Assembly (NCBI GenBank): GCA_964534745.1
Contig: CAZHQW010000002.1
Span: 45,661-109,660, forward strand
DNA: 64,000 bases
Source: G020354785 sp964534745
GTDB lineage: Bacteria; Bacteroidota; Bacteroidia; Bacteroidales; UBA10428
Direction of reading: 5' to 3'
Both the position numbers and the translations under genes were made by a program. Under the pieces are notes generated by a model, which was not told where the DNA came from, made no database searches, and was given only the letters and a program-made list of their open reading frames with translations. Below are positions 10,501 through 17,555 of this stretch, in pieces (the first letter of the stretch is position 1; each line of letters begins with the position of its first letter).

Positions 10501-10866
10501 TATGCAGGTGCTTTTAATCCTATATATATTATAAGAAACAAAAATATATACGAATACAGGGGAGACAGGTTTTCGGTGGGACTTAACAAACCCGACGAGA
10601 ACAAAAAAAATATTTTTAAGAATAACGTTATCCCCATGCAGGATGGGGATTCAATATACATTTTTTCCGATGGCTATGCTGATCAGTTTGGTGGTCCCGA
10701 CGGGAAAAAATACAAGTACAGAAAATTTCAACACCTTCTTCTGGCAATAAATCAACTGCCAATGGAAAAACAACATGAGCTTCTTGAAAAGAGTATTATG
10801 AGATGGAAAGGGGATCTCGACCAGGTTGATGATATACTTGTTATTGGGATAAGAATACACTCCTAG
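7564..10866 (+). CDS. Two-component-propeller sensor with C-terminal SpoIIE/PP2C phosphatase
   Basis: 1100 residues. A signal/anchor segment (about 8-27) precedes a long periplasmic region of repeated reg_prop units with LWIGT motifs (FLWIGT, DLWIGT, LWLGT, LWIGTQ, RLWVGT and others), which form two seven-bladed propellers in this family. A Y_Y_Y Ig-like domain (about 690-785), a transmembrane helix (about 794-815), a short coiled coil and a SpoIIE-type PP2C phosphatase domain (about 865-1100) follow. Phosphatase metal motifs are present: VSGDF, AAVDCTGHGVPGA, FSDGYADQFGG and VDDI. It should sense an extracytoplasmic, perhaps glycan, ligand and dephosphorylate a Ser/Thr target. No anti-sigma antagonist lies nearby. 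The start is inferred as TTG at 7564: in-frame stops at 7525 and 7531 exclude a longer form, and no in-frame ATG lies between them and the first propeller. Confidence 0.88.
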   Translation: MLQKYAIRYLTIVGLIFYLKIGILASYTRPKCYTTANGLSHNNINCILLTDRGFLWIGTKYGLNRYDGYRFVNIRNIQGDTNSLSDNNITALAADSSSDLWIGTSMGLNHYNIKTMNFNAYYYNPQDSNSISGNRINDLHIDGDNTVWILAGNVLNSIDIKKNRVHRYHIPGNSEKPDELKLFTLEEDLNNMIWIGSSNGLYCFDKSSNKFLEIEYSIPEYSVKSILMDDAGNLWLGTDRGLLKIIKSKGIIKKYYNDLNADNPEIINSISCLSYWDANSLMLGTELGLHIFNINEEKYNSVNDPFSATEKLTYYPVRCMHTDSTELVWIGTSYGLFKINKNPPVFSNYSIDKLTGLKGMNITSIYMDRDGKLWIGTQNYGLNIINKKSQEIINYSKYNFNKERRIRSNKVSVIFENSEGNIYLGTGKGVMLYERKNKNFKSLSEKTTSCSCDTFMNSEVYDILEDSLKTLWFATSSGLYSLKAGRQKRLHHHKLGETEETVILNPVFVLETADNNHLWIGTSNGLILFNTETGNFKKYTSDSANQEVRITSNSVFSLYKDLNNRLWVGTEGGLTMIAQPSLTSKNYITETGLSRRFIYAIVEDNGNNLWLATDKGIIKFNKNDESFRPYDEPEGLLISEFIERSYFKTAYGEIFLGGIQGFCSFHPDSLIMNLHVPRIEITKIKYINRNLIYSIYKENFDSVMLPKCNYFTIEFSALDFVAPFKNQYMYTLHKIGGKPDWIKCGNMNYVSFSDITPGTYIFQVRGTNNDLVWNNEGKSMKIIIQTSVWRSRKAVIIYIIVATLVIIMLVIYRKLRLKRIRYINQEKENIAKQILEQKEELIAKNKNIMDSIKYAKRIQSALMPPETSFKSIFPDSFILHIPKDIVSGDFYWFSKIGDKAFIAAVDCTGHGVPGAFMSIIGIELFRNITNIEGIKQPAQILMTLNRDFQKIFHDTDIISFRDGMDLAFCAFDNKKMILEYAGAFNPIYIIRNKNIYEYRGDRFSVGLNKPDENKKNIFKNNVIPMQDGDSIYIFSDGYADQFGGPDGKKYKYRKFQHLLLAINQLPMEKQHELLEKSIMRWKGDLDQVDDILVIGIRIHS

Positions 10867-10877
10867 AAATGCCCGTT

Positions 10878-12629
10878 CTATATCTCTTTTTCCAGAAGGT
10901 CTTTCATTTTCTGGATTAGCACTTCTACCTGGAAAGGCTTACTTATATAATCGTTCATCCCCGCTGCCAGGCATACTTCTTTATCACCGGCAAGGGCATT
11001 AGCCGTTACTGCAATAATAGGTGTATGAGTATTTGTTATGGATTCAACCTCCCTTATTTTCTTTGTAGCTACAATTCCGTTCATAACCGGCATCTGTATA
11101 TCCATCAGAATAAGATCATACTTTGATCTTGCAAACTTGTCCACTGCCTCCTTGCCGTTATTGGCAACATCAATGTTACCGACATTACTTTTCAGGCTTA
11201 GTAAAATTATTTTCTGGTTAACAGCATTATCCTCAACCAGAAGAACATTTGATCTTTTTATATCAACTTTTTTATGAGTCTTTAACAACTCATCGGATAA
11301 ACTTTCAACTTCCTCCATTCTGATTAAGGGTTCAGGCTTAGCATCCTTGCTGAACCTCAGCAAAAAGGAAATTACCGTGTTATCCTCATTTGAGTGAACA
11401 TCCAGTTCTCCCTTATGTATGGAGATAATTCTTCTTGCAATTGTAAGATCCAGATAATTTTCGACGGACTGGCGAGCTTCAGCATCAGAGCCTCCGCTGA
11501 CCGGATGAATGTAATAATTATCATAATCATCCCGGACAAGATTTAAAGGAGGACACTTCAAATTAAACAATAATTCCGCTTTATGTGCACTTTCTTTCTT
11601 TATGTCAATGCTTATATCTATAAAAACCTTTTTGTTACGGCACAGTTTCACGACATTCTCAATAAGATTGATAAAAAGCTGCTTTATTCTCAGTGGATCG
11701 CCCAGCAAACTCCCTTTAATTTCCCTGTTAATCTTTAAATTAAACCCTACCTTGCTTCTGTATTGCTCTTTAAGTAAATCAAGTGCATTATCAATGTTTG
11801 AAAGCAGGTCAATCCTGACCTTGAAAATATCCTCATCCTCGATCTTTAAATTCGAAACCTTTACAATATTGTTAACAATGCTTACCAGGTTATTTGTAGA
11901 AGAGATTATCGTATCAAACATTTCCCTGTGCTCAGGATCAAGTTTAGTCCTGTTTAATAAATTTGATATGACCGTAATATTATTCAGCGGGGTTCGAATC
12001 TGGTGTGACAGCTTGGATAAAAAATAGTCCTTGCGGCTGCTTTCATCCTTTGTTTTAAAGATTTGTTTAATAAGCTGGTGATAGTTGTAATTCCTTTGTA
12101 GCTCAAAAACATAGACTACTGCTAAAACAATAATGTATGAGCCCACCAGCCTTAGTGACAGGGACAAATCGTAATCTTCAAGCATTGTTGCAGACCTGCC
12201 AAAAAATAACACAGGAAGGCATACTGCAAGAAAAGCAAGCGAGTGGAATACGCCCTTACGCGAGCCAAACATCAATATTGCCAGCAATGGGTAGAGGCAT
12301 ATCCAGATATAACCTAATCCAAATATACCGCCGGTTATCAACAGATATAAAAAGCCTACAGTGTCAAGAGATAACAGTATATACCGGCAAAGAACATGTT
12401 TCTGCGTCTTTTTAAGTAGAAAATAACACCCCAGGCTGGCGGCTGAAAATGTTAGAAAAAGGGTCGATAAAAAATAATACCTGTATATTATTCCTGTAAT
12501 ACCAAAAACCAAAAAATAGACAAATGAGACCAGGCAGTAAAAATATAGCAGCAATATTTTGTTAATAATATCTACATCTGCGTTCTCGACAAGTCTTTTT
12601 ATGTATGAATTCAGAATTCTCCTCAGCAT
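10878..12629 (-). CDS. Membrane hybrid histidine kinase with degenerate ATP-binding domain and receiver
   Basis: 583 residues. Five to six membrane helices fill residues 25-175, then comes a HisKA dimerisation domain with the phospho-acceptor His209 in LSHQIRTPLNN. The catalytic domain (about 300-430) keeps an N-box (NLIENVVKLC, 321-330), but I cannot find the G1 DxGxG or the G2 GxGLGL. The equivalent stretches read LKCPPLNLVRDD and ENYLDLTIARR. The C-terminal receiver (460-580) is intact: Glu466-Asp467, phospho-acceptor Asp510 in LMDIQMP, Thr542 and Lys564 in SKPF. The protein may be a pseudokinase or act only as a phosphatase or phosphorelay receiver. It is convergent with the SpoIIE-type sensor gene, 11 bases between stops. 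Confidence 0.88.
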   Translation of the reverse strand: MLRRILNSYIKRLVENADVDIINKILLLYFYCLVSFVYFLVFGITGIIYRYYFLSTLFLTFSAASLGCYFLLKKTQKHVLCRYILLSLDTVGFLYLLITGGIFGLGYIWICLYPLLAILMFGSRKGVFHSLAFLAVCLPVLFFGRSATMLEDYDLSLSLRLVGSYIIVLAVVYVFELQRNYNYHQLIKQIFKTKDESSRKDYFLSKLSHQIRTPLNNITVISNLLNRTKLDPEHREMFDTIISSTNNLVSIVNNIVKVSNLKIEDEDIFKVRIDLLSNIDNALDLLKEQYRSKVGFNLKINREIKGSLLGDPLRIKQLFINLIENVVKLCRNKKVFIDISIDIKKESAHKAELLFNLKCPPLNLVRDDYDNYYIHPVSGGSDAEARQSVENYLDLTIARRIISIHKGELDVHSNEDNTVISFLLRFSKDAKPEPLIRMEEVESLSDELLKTHKKVDIKRSNVLLVEDNAVNQKIILLSLKSNVGNIDVANNGKEAVDKFARSKYDLILMDIQMPVMNGIVATKKIREVESITNTHTPIIAVTANALAGDKEVCLAAGMNDYISKPFQVEVLIQKMKDLLEKEI

Positions 12630-12825
12630 CCTGTGGACAGTTTACAAATTGAACAATCAGGATTTAATATACCGAAATATTTATTATTATAAATTTAGTC
12701 AAAATATTTCAATAAACTATTATTAAAGCTCCTTCTTGAAAAGCATATGCCTGAATAATGTATCCCCATTCAATAATATATCCATAATTATTGCCGTTAT
12801 TTTTTAAGGTTTATAAATAAAGAGG

Positions 12826-12833
12826 TAAATTTG
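12826..12833 (+). promoter_or_regulatory. Candidate Bacteroidota -7 box upstream of gene at 12868
   Basis: TAAATTTG fits the TAnnTTTG -7 consensus of the Bacteroidota housekeeping sigma factor and sits 34 bases before the ATG. No TTG is found at the expected -33 distance, so support is partial. Confidence 0.3.
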
Positions 12834-12867
12834 TTTAAGCACTCTCTATTAAATTTCAATATATTAT

Positions 12868-13545
12868 ATGCGGAAGATATATTACATATTACTGGCATTT
12901 GGCGCATTGTTTAATTCCAGTTTGTTCAGCCAGGCTGACTCGGCAGGTTACATAAAGTACACTCCCCAGTTCAGGTTCAGGGATGGTATTTTTATAAATT
13001 TTGACCAGGTAAAAAATAACAGGCCCATACCAAAATCCAGGATAATATCACCAGCGGCTTACGATGACCAGTATTTTTATGACCGTACATTACAATCCAA
13101 AGAGATATATTATTACGATAATTTTGGAGTTAAGCAGGAGGTACCGACAAAAAAAATATGGGGATATTCACAAAACGGAAGCCTTTATGTAAATATTAAT
13201 GACGGTTTCTACAGGATAAATATTCTGGGCAGTATTTGTCATTTTGTCGCTAATTACACATCATACAATAACACTTATCCATACTCTTACTATGATTACA
13301 GATACAATCCATATGGAGGACGGACAGCATCATACTCAACAACTGAAATGCGACAGTACCTTCTTGACTTTGCGACAGGCAATGTACTTGATTATAATGT
13401 TGCCAGCATTGAGTTGCTGCTTATGAGGGATCCGGAATTGCATGATGAATATGCATCCCTTAGAAACAGGAAGAAGAAACAGCTTAAATTTTTATATATC
13501 AGAAAATTCAATGAAAGAAATCCATTATATTTTCCAATAAAATAA
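12868..13545 (+). CDS. Secreted protein of unknown function
   Basis: 225 residues, not recognised. A signal peptide (about 1-21, ending LFSQ) is followed by a mature region with a Tyr-rich middle (YPYSYYDYRYNPYGG, about residues 139-153) and a basic, Lys/Arg-rich C-terminal third (RNRKKKQLKF). No lipobox Cys at the cleavage site and no membrane helix in the mature part. Six bases separate it from the next gene, which also encodes an exported unknown protein, so the two are likely one operon. Codon use and base composition match the neighbours. Confidence 0.75.
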   Translation: MRKIYYILLAFGALFNSSLFSQADSAGYIKYTPQFRFRDGIFINFDQVKNNRPIPKSRIISPAAYDDQYFYDRTLQSKEIYYYDNFGVKQEVPTKKIWGYSQNGSLYVNINDGFYRINILGSICHFVANYTSYNNTYPYSYYDYRYNPYGGRTASYSTTEMRQYLLDFATGNVLDYNVASIELLLMRDPELHDEYASLRNRKKKQLKFLYIRKFNERNPLYFPIK

Positions 13546-13551
13546 TTAACT

Positions 13552-14403
13552 ATGATGAAAAAGACATTAATATCATTACTGGTTGCCGGCATGGCAGTAT
13601 CATTATTTTCCCAGGAGTATGTACCTTCGAGGGAAGATATTGATGCTTTTTTCCTGACTAAAACACTTGTTGTTCTTCCTAATAATCCGCTTCTTGAATA
13701 TAACTATGTTATAAAAGAAGTTATGGAACAGGAATGGGAAATTACTGACTACGATTTTATATCATTTAGCGAATTTGAAGAATTGAGATTTGATCCTAAA
13801 TATTCATTTTTATATATGACCCAGGTCAGCTTTGAGCATGATAAAACAGATGCCAGGTACAGGTTCCTTCATCTTTCTCTCGGAGGCGACTACTTCAGAA
13901 TGAACCAGATGCCCGACATAGCATCTGTTCCGGTAGCTTATTATAACGTTGAAGAGGAATACTACGCATACAAACTCGGGATACTTGTTCGTTTCATTCA
14001 GAATCATGTAAAGCTTATCAGGGATCATCCTGAGATTATATCAGCCAATGTATTCAAACATTATAATGATAATATAAGGGATATCCGGGGTAAAACATTA
14101 TACCTGCTTGAAAACGAGCTGACAAAAAAAATAAATTCTGCTGCAAGAATAAAAAAGATATATCCTTACGACTTTAAGATTGTGACAAAAGAAGAAATTG
14201 AAAAGGCAATAAAAGACAGAAGGGATGATATCGTTTTCCTGCATAAAGTCGGTCCTGAAGGCACAAAATTAAATGCAAGATGTTACAAAGTAATTATCGG
14301 AGCCGGTGATGCCAACTTCTACTATTTTGACTACCATAAAATAGATAATAATAATCCCGACGGTTTATTGGAGTCTGACTTAAAAAAGCTGGCCAGGAAA
14401 TAA
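13552..14403 (+). CDS. Secreted protein of unknown function
   Basis: 283 residues with a signal peptide (about 1-20, ending LFSQ). I do not recognise a domain. The start of the mature part has REDIDAFFLTKTLVVL, and the middle is a mixed alpha/beta region with a likely helical stretch (GKTLYLLENELTKKINSAARI, about residues 183-203) and a conserved-looking VTKEEIEKAIKDRRDDIVFLH. The motif pattern resembles exported Bacteroidales proteins of unknown role. It follows the 12868 gene by 6 bases. An in-frame double ATG at 13552/13555 leaves the exact start uncertain by one residue. Confidence 0.75.
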   Translation: MMKKTLISLLVAGMAVSLFSQEYVPSREDIDAFFLTKTLVVLPNNPLLEYNYVIKEVMEQEWEITDYDFISFSEFEELRFDPKYSFLYMTQVSFEHDKTDARYRFLHLSLGGDYFRMNQMPDIASVPVAYYNVEEEYYAYKLGILVRFIQNHVKLIRDHPEIISANVFKHYNDNIRDIRGKTLYLLENELTKKINSAARIKKIYPYDFKIVTKEEIEKAIKDRRDDIVFLHKVGPEGTKLNARCYKVIIGAGDANFYYFDYHKIDNNNPDGLLESDLKKLARK

Positions 14404-14437
14404 ATAGTATGATGTTTATAAAATACCCCGGGTTTTA

Positions 14438-14468
14438 TTGTTATCCAGTACCATATTTTTTATCTTAG
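14438..14468 (+). promoter_or_regulatory. Candidate promoter of the TPR gene
   Basis: TTG at 14438-14440 and TATCTTAG at 14461-14468 with a 20-base spacer. The -7 box has one mismatch to TAnnTTTG, and the spacing fits the Bacteroidota promoter. It lies 31 bases upstream of the ATG at 14500. Confidence 0.4.
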
Positions 14469-14499
14469 GACAATTTATAAGTCTTTTTTAGAAGAATGT

Positions 14500-15234
14500 A
14501 TGAAATCAGTTCTTATTATTCTTATTATTCTTTCTGCCAGCATTATAGTATTACCTCAGGAAAATCCCAAAGTCGACGTATTATTACAGGAAGCCGATGC
14601 TGAACTTGAAAAGTCGAATTTTGATGAAGCATTAAGAAAAGTCGAAAGGGCTCTCACTTTGTCTCCGCGCAACGTTAAAGCATGGGAAAAAAGAATAACA
14701 ATTTATTACCAGAAGGATGATATCAAGGAAGCATCCAAATATGTTGATGAAGCAATAGATGAATTTCCTGCAGAAGGTGAATTTTACTATTTGAGGGGGT
14801 TAATTAATTTAGCCAGGAAAAAATATTATAAAGCATTAAATGATTTTAATAAGGCACTTGATTATAAAAATGTCGACCCATACAAGGTCTATCTTAACAG
14901 GGCCGTTACCAACACTAATCTTCAGGAGTATGAACTGGCAATAGATGATCTGACAAAATCAATTGAGCTTAATAGTGATAATGCCAGCGCCTATCACAGC
15001 AGGGGCATGGTTTACTATGAACTTAAAGATTATGAACAGGCCGTCAGGGATTTTACGCAGGCCATAAACCTGAGCCAGGATAATCCGGTTACATTTTTTA
15101 ACCTGGGAATGTCTTATTACAGGATGGAAGATAAGGATAGTGCATGTCCCTATTTTCATAAAGCCTGTTCAATGGGCGATATAAACGCCTGCAGGATGGC
15201 CTTCGGAGAATGCTCCAAAAACTTGCCCAAATAA
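14500..15234 (+). CDS. Periplasmic TPR-repeat protein
   Basis: 244 residues: signal peptide (about 1-20) followed by about six tetratricopeptide repeats through residue 235, with the usual small/large residue spacing in units such as AWEKRITIYYQK, FYYLRGLINLARK, AYHSRGMVYYELK and TFFNLGMSYYRME. The end (ACPYFHKACSMGDINACR) contains Cys residues in a Sel1-like spacing common in Bacteroidota TPR proteins. It should act as a protein-protein scaffold in the periplasm; no partner is evident. It lies 80 bases before the glycosyltransferase gene, which has its own candidate -7 box. Confidence 0.88.
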   Translation: MKSVLIILIILSASIIVLPQENPKVDVLLQEADAELEKSNFDEALRKVERALTLSPRNVKAWEKRITIYYQKDDIKEASKYVDEAIDEFPAEGEFYYLRGLINLARKKYYKALNDFNKALDYKNVDPYKVYLNRAVTNTNLQEYELAIDDLTKSIELNSDNASAYHSRGMVYYELKDYEQAVRDFTQAINLSQDNPVTFFNLGMSYYRMEDKDSACPYFHKACSMGDINACRMAFGECSKNLPK

Positions 15235-15286
15235 ACGGTCTTTCCATTTTTTGCAGCAATAAAATAGTACTATCTTAAAAATGTTA

Positions 15287-15294
15287 TAAATTTG
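15287..15294 (+). promoter_or_regulatory. Candidate -7 box upstream of the GT2 fusion gene
   Basis: TAAATTTG, a full match to TAnnTTTG, 19 bases before the ATG at 15314. No clear -33 TTG at normal spacing. Confidence 0.3.
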
Positions 15295-15313
15295 ATTTCT
15301 TTGCTTTGCCTTT

Positions 15314-17275
15314 ATGGACCTTTCAATAATAATAGTAAATTATAATGTTAAATACTTCCTTGAGCAGTGTTTGCACTCTGTATTGAATTCATCAAAGAAG
15401 ATTAAATCCGAAATTTTTGTTGTCGATAATAATTCTGTCGACGGATCATGTATGATGATAAAAGAAAAATTCCCCCGGGTAAAGCTTATTGAAAACAAAA
15501 AAAACTTAGGCTTTGCCAGGGCAAACAACCAGGCTATAAAAAAAGCCACCGGCAAATATGTACTGATATTAAATCCTGATACAGTTGTTGAGGAGGATAC
15601 ATTTGAAAAATGCATTAAATTCATGGAAAGCCACAAAGATGCCGGCAGCCTGGGTGTTAAAATGATTGACGGCAAAGGCAGGTATCTTCCTGAATCAAAA
15701 AGGTCTTTGCCTACTCCGGAAGTAGCATTCTACAAAATGTTCGGATTATCATCACTATTTTCAAAATCGAAAAGGTTCGGACAGTATCATCTGGGGTACC
15801 TTGACAAAGAACAAATTCATGAAGTGGATGTCTTGCCGGGTGCATTTATACTTGTCAGAAGAAAATTATTGCTGGACATAGGATTGCTGGATGAAAATTT
15901 CTTCATGTACGGAGAAGATATTGATTTATCATACAGGATTAAACAGGCCGGGTACAAGAATTATTACTTCCCTAAAACAACAATTATTCACTATAAGGGA
16001 GAAAGCACAAAAAAGGGGAGTATCAATTATGTTGTTTTGTTTTACAATGCAATGATAATTTTTGCCAAAAAGCACTTTTCAAGGAAGAATGCCAGTTTTT
16101 TCAGCTTTTTGATAAATATTGCCATTTACTTCAGGGCTGTATTTGCCATTCTCAGGCGCTCTGTTGTCAGTACAATAAATCCGCTGCTTAACGCACTTGT
16201 TATATACCTGGGATATTACTTCTTCTCACCCCTGTGGGGTAATATCATTGAACGCAATTATCCTGAGCAGTACCTTAACCTGGTAGTACCTTCATATATC
16301 CTGGTGTGGCTCGTGTCAATCTTTCTGTCAGGAGGTTACGAAAGACTTGTAAAAATAGGAGCATTAGTGCGTGGAGTTATATTCGGAACATTTTTTATTT
16401 TGGTGATTTACGCATTATCACCTGAAAATCTGAGGTTCTCAAGGGTTCTGATACTGTTCGGAACAATCTGGGCTCTGGCCTCGACCATAGGAATAAGACT
16501 TCTATTAAACCTTGTCAGTAAAAAGAACTTTAAGTTAGAGATCTTCAGGAAAAGGAGGAGAATAATTATAATAGGGGATAAAGAGGAAAGCACCCGTGTA
16601 TATTCAATTCTCAGGCAGACTCAAATAAAACCTGAACTTGTCGGCACAGTCAGTCCATCCGAAAAAATCCAAAAAACCGACTTTATAGGAGATATAAGCC
16701 AGATTAAGGATATAGTCGAGATCAATAAGGTGGATGAACTGATTTTCTGTGCAAAAGATATGACCTCCCAGAGTATTATTAAAACTATGCTCCAGTTTAC
16801 TGACAGGAATATCGATTTCAAAATTGCTCCTCCTGAAAGCCTCTCAGTTATTGGCAGTAACTCCATTGACACTGCCGGAGACCTCTATGTTGTGAATTTT
16901 AATACTATTTCAAGAAACCTGAATAAACGCAAAAAGAGACTTTTTGATATAAGTATTGCCTCGGTATTAATTGCTTTAAGTCCCTTTGCATTATTTATCA
17001 CCGGCAAGCCCTTGCAGTACTTTATAAATATATTCAGTGTCCTGCTGGGTTTCTATTCATTTGTCGGATATCACGGTACTACAGGAGGCATGCATTCTGA
17101 TCTGCCTCATTTGAAAAAGGCAATCCTTTCTCCTCTGGACGGACTTGGCAGGAAGGTTGACAATAAAAAACTGATAAAAAAAATGAATATGTTGTATGCA
17201 AAAGACTACAGACTATTTAACGATTTGTTTATAGTATTTAAAGGCTTTAACAAACTTGCAAGAAAAATATCATGA
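15314..17275 (+). CDS. GT2 glycosyltransferase fused to a degenerate phosphoglycosyl transferase
   Basis: 653 residues in two parts. Residues 1-260 are a family-2 glycosyltransferase of the rhamnosyltransferase type: SIIIVNYN, VVDNNSVDGS, the metal-binding DxD equivalent NPDT (87-90) and MYGEDIDLSYR with the likely base (201-202). Residues 265-400 carry four or five membrane helices, followed by a Rossmann-like domain (415-530, RIIIIGDKEES), as in WbaP/WcaJ polyprenyl-phosphate sugar transferases. The last segment begins like that family (KKRLFDISIASVLIALSP), but the catalytic block is missing: no KFRSM, and the Asp-Glu dyad appears as Gln-Tyr in GKPLQYFINIF. The GT2 part should be active; the second part is probably a membrane platform. 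It opens the envelope/polysaccharide region. Confidence 0.82.
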   Translation: MDLSIIIVNYNVKYFLEQCLHSVLNSSKKIKSEIFVVDNNSVDGSCMMIKEKFPRVKLIENKKNLGFARANNQAIKKATGKYVLILNPDTVVEEDTFEKCIKFMESHKDAGSLGVKMIDGKGRYLPESKRSLPTPEVAFYKMFGLSSLFSKSKRFGQYHLGYLDKEQIHEVDVLPGAFILVRRKLLLDIGLLDENFFMYGEDIDLSYRIKQAGYKNYYFPKTTIIHYKGESTKKGSINYVVLFYNAMIIFAKKHFSRKNASFFSFLINIAIYFRAVFAILRRSVVSTINPLLNALVIYLGYYFFSPLWGNIIERNYPEQYLNLVVPSYILVWLVSIFLSGGYERLVKIGALVRGVIFGTFFILVIYALSPENLRFSRVLILFGTIWALASTIGIRLLLNLVSKKNFKLEIFRKRRRIIIIGDKEESTRVYSILRQTQIKPELVGTVSPSEKIQKTDFIGDISQIKDIVEINKVDELIFCAKDMTSQSIIKTMLQFTDRNIDFKIAPPESLSVIGSNSIDTAGDLYVVNFNTISRNLNKRKKRLFDISIASVLIALSPFALFITGKPLQYFINIFSVLLGFYSFVGYHGTTGGMHSDLPHLKKAILSPLDGLGRKVDNKKLIKKMNMLYAKDYRLFNDLFIVFKGFNKLARKIS

Positions 17276-17527
17276 TAGCACATCCCTTCTCCATATTTTA
17301 ATTATTAACAACCTTTTATCAGCAGCATTTCCATTATTTATATCTCTGTATTTATTGTTAGGCTTTTTATTTCAAAGCCGGCAATTAATATTTACATGTT
17401 CTTTAAAAACCTGTTTTATTATACTGTCCATAAATGTTATTACGCAGATACTTTATTGTTTTATATATTTATCATATCAAATGTTTAGCGTTTAAGTTAT
17501 TATCACTAGTTATTTTAATTTTATTTA

Positions 17528-17535
17528 TAAATTTG
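17528..17535 (+). promoter_or_regulatory. Candidate -7 box upstream of the first propeller paralogue
   Basis: TAAATTTG, a full TAnnTTTG match, 20 bases before the ATG at 17556 at the end of a 280-base AT-rich gap. No TTG at -33 spacing. Confidence 0.3.
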
Positions 17536-17555
17536 TTTTTTAACATAAATGTTTA

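Noticed and set aside
17256..17495. Possible small hydrophobic protein of 79 residues
   Set aside because: Starts with TTG inside the end of the preceding gene, no homologous look, AT-rich composition; likely chance.
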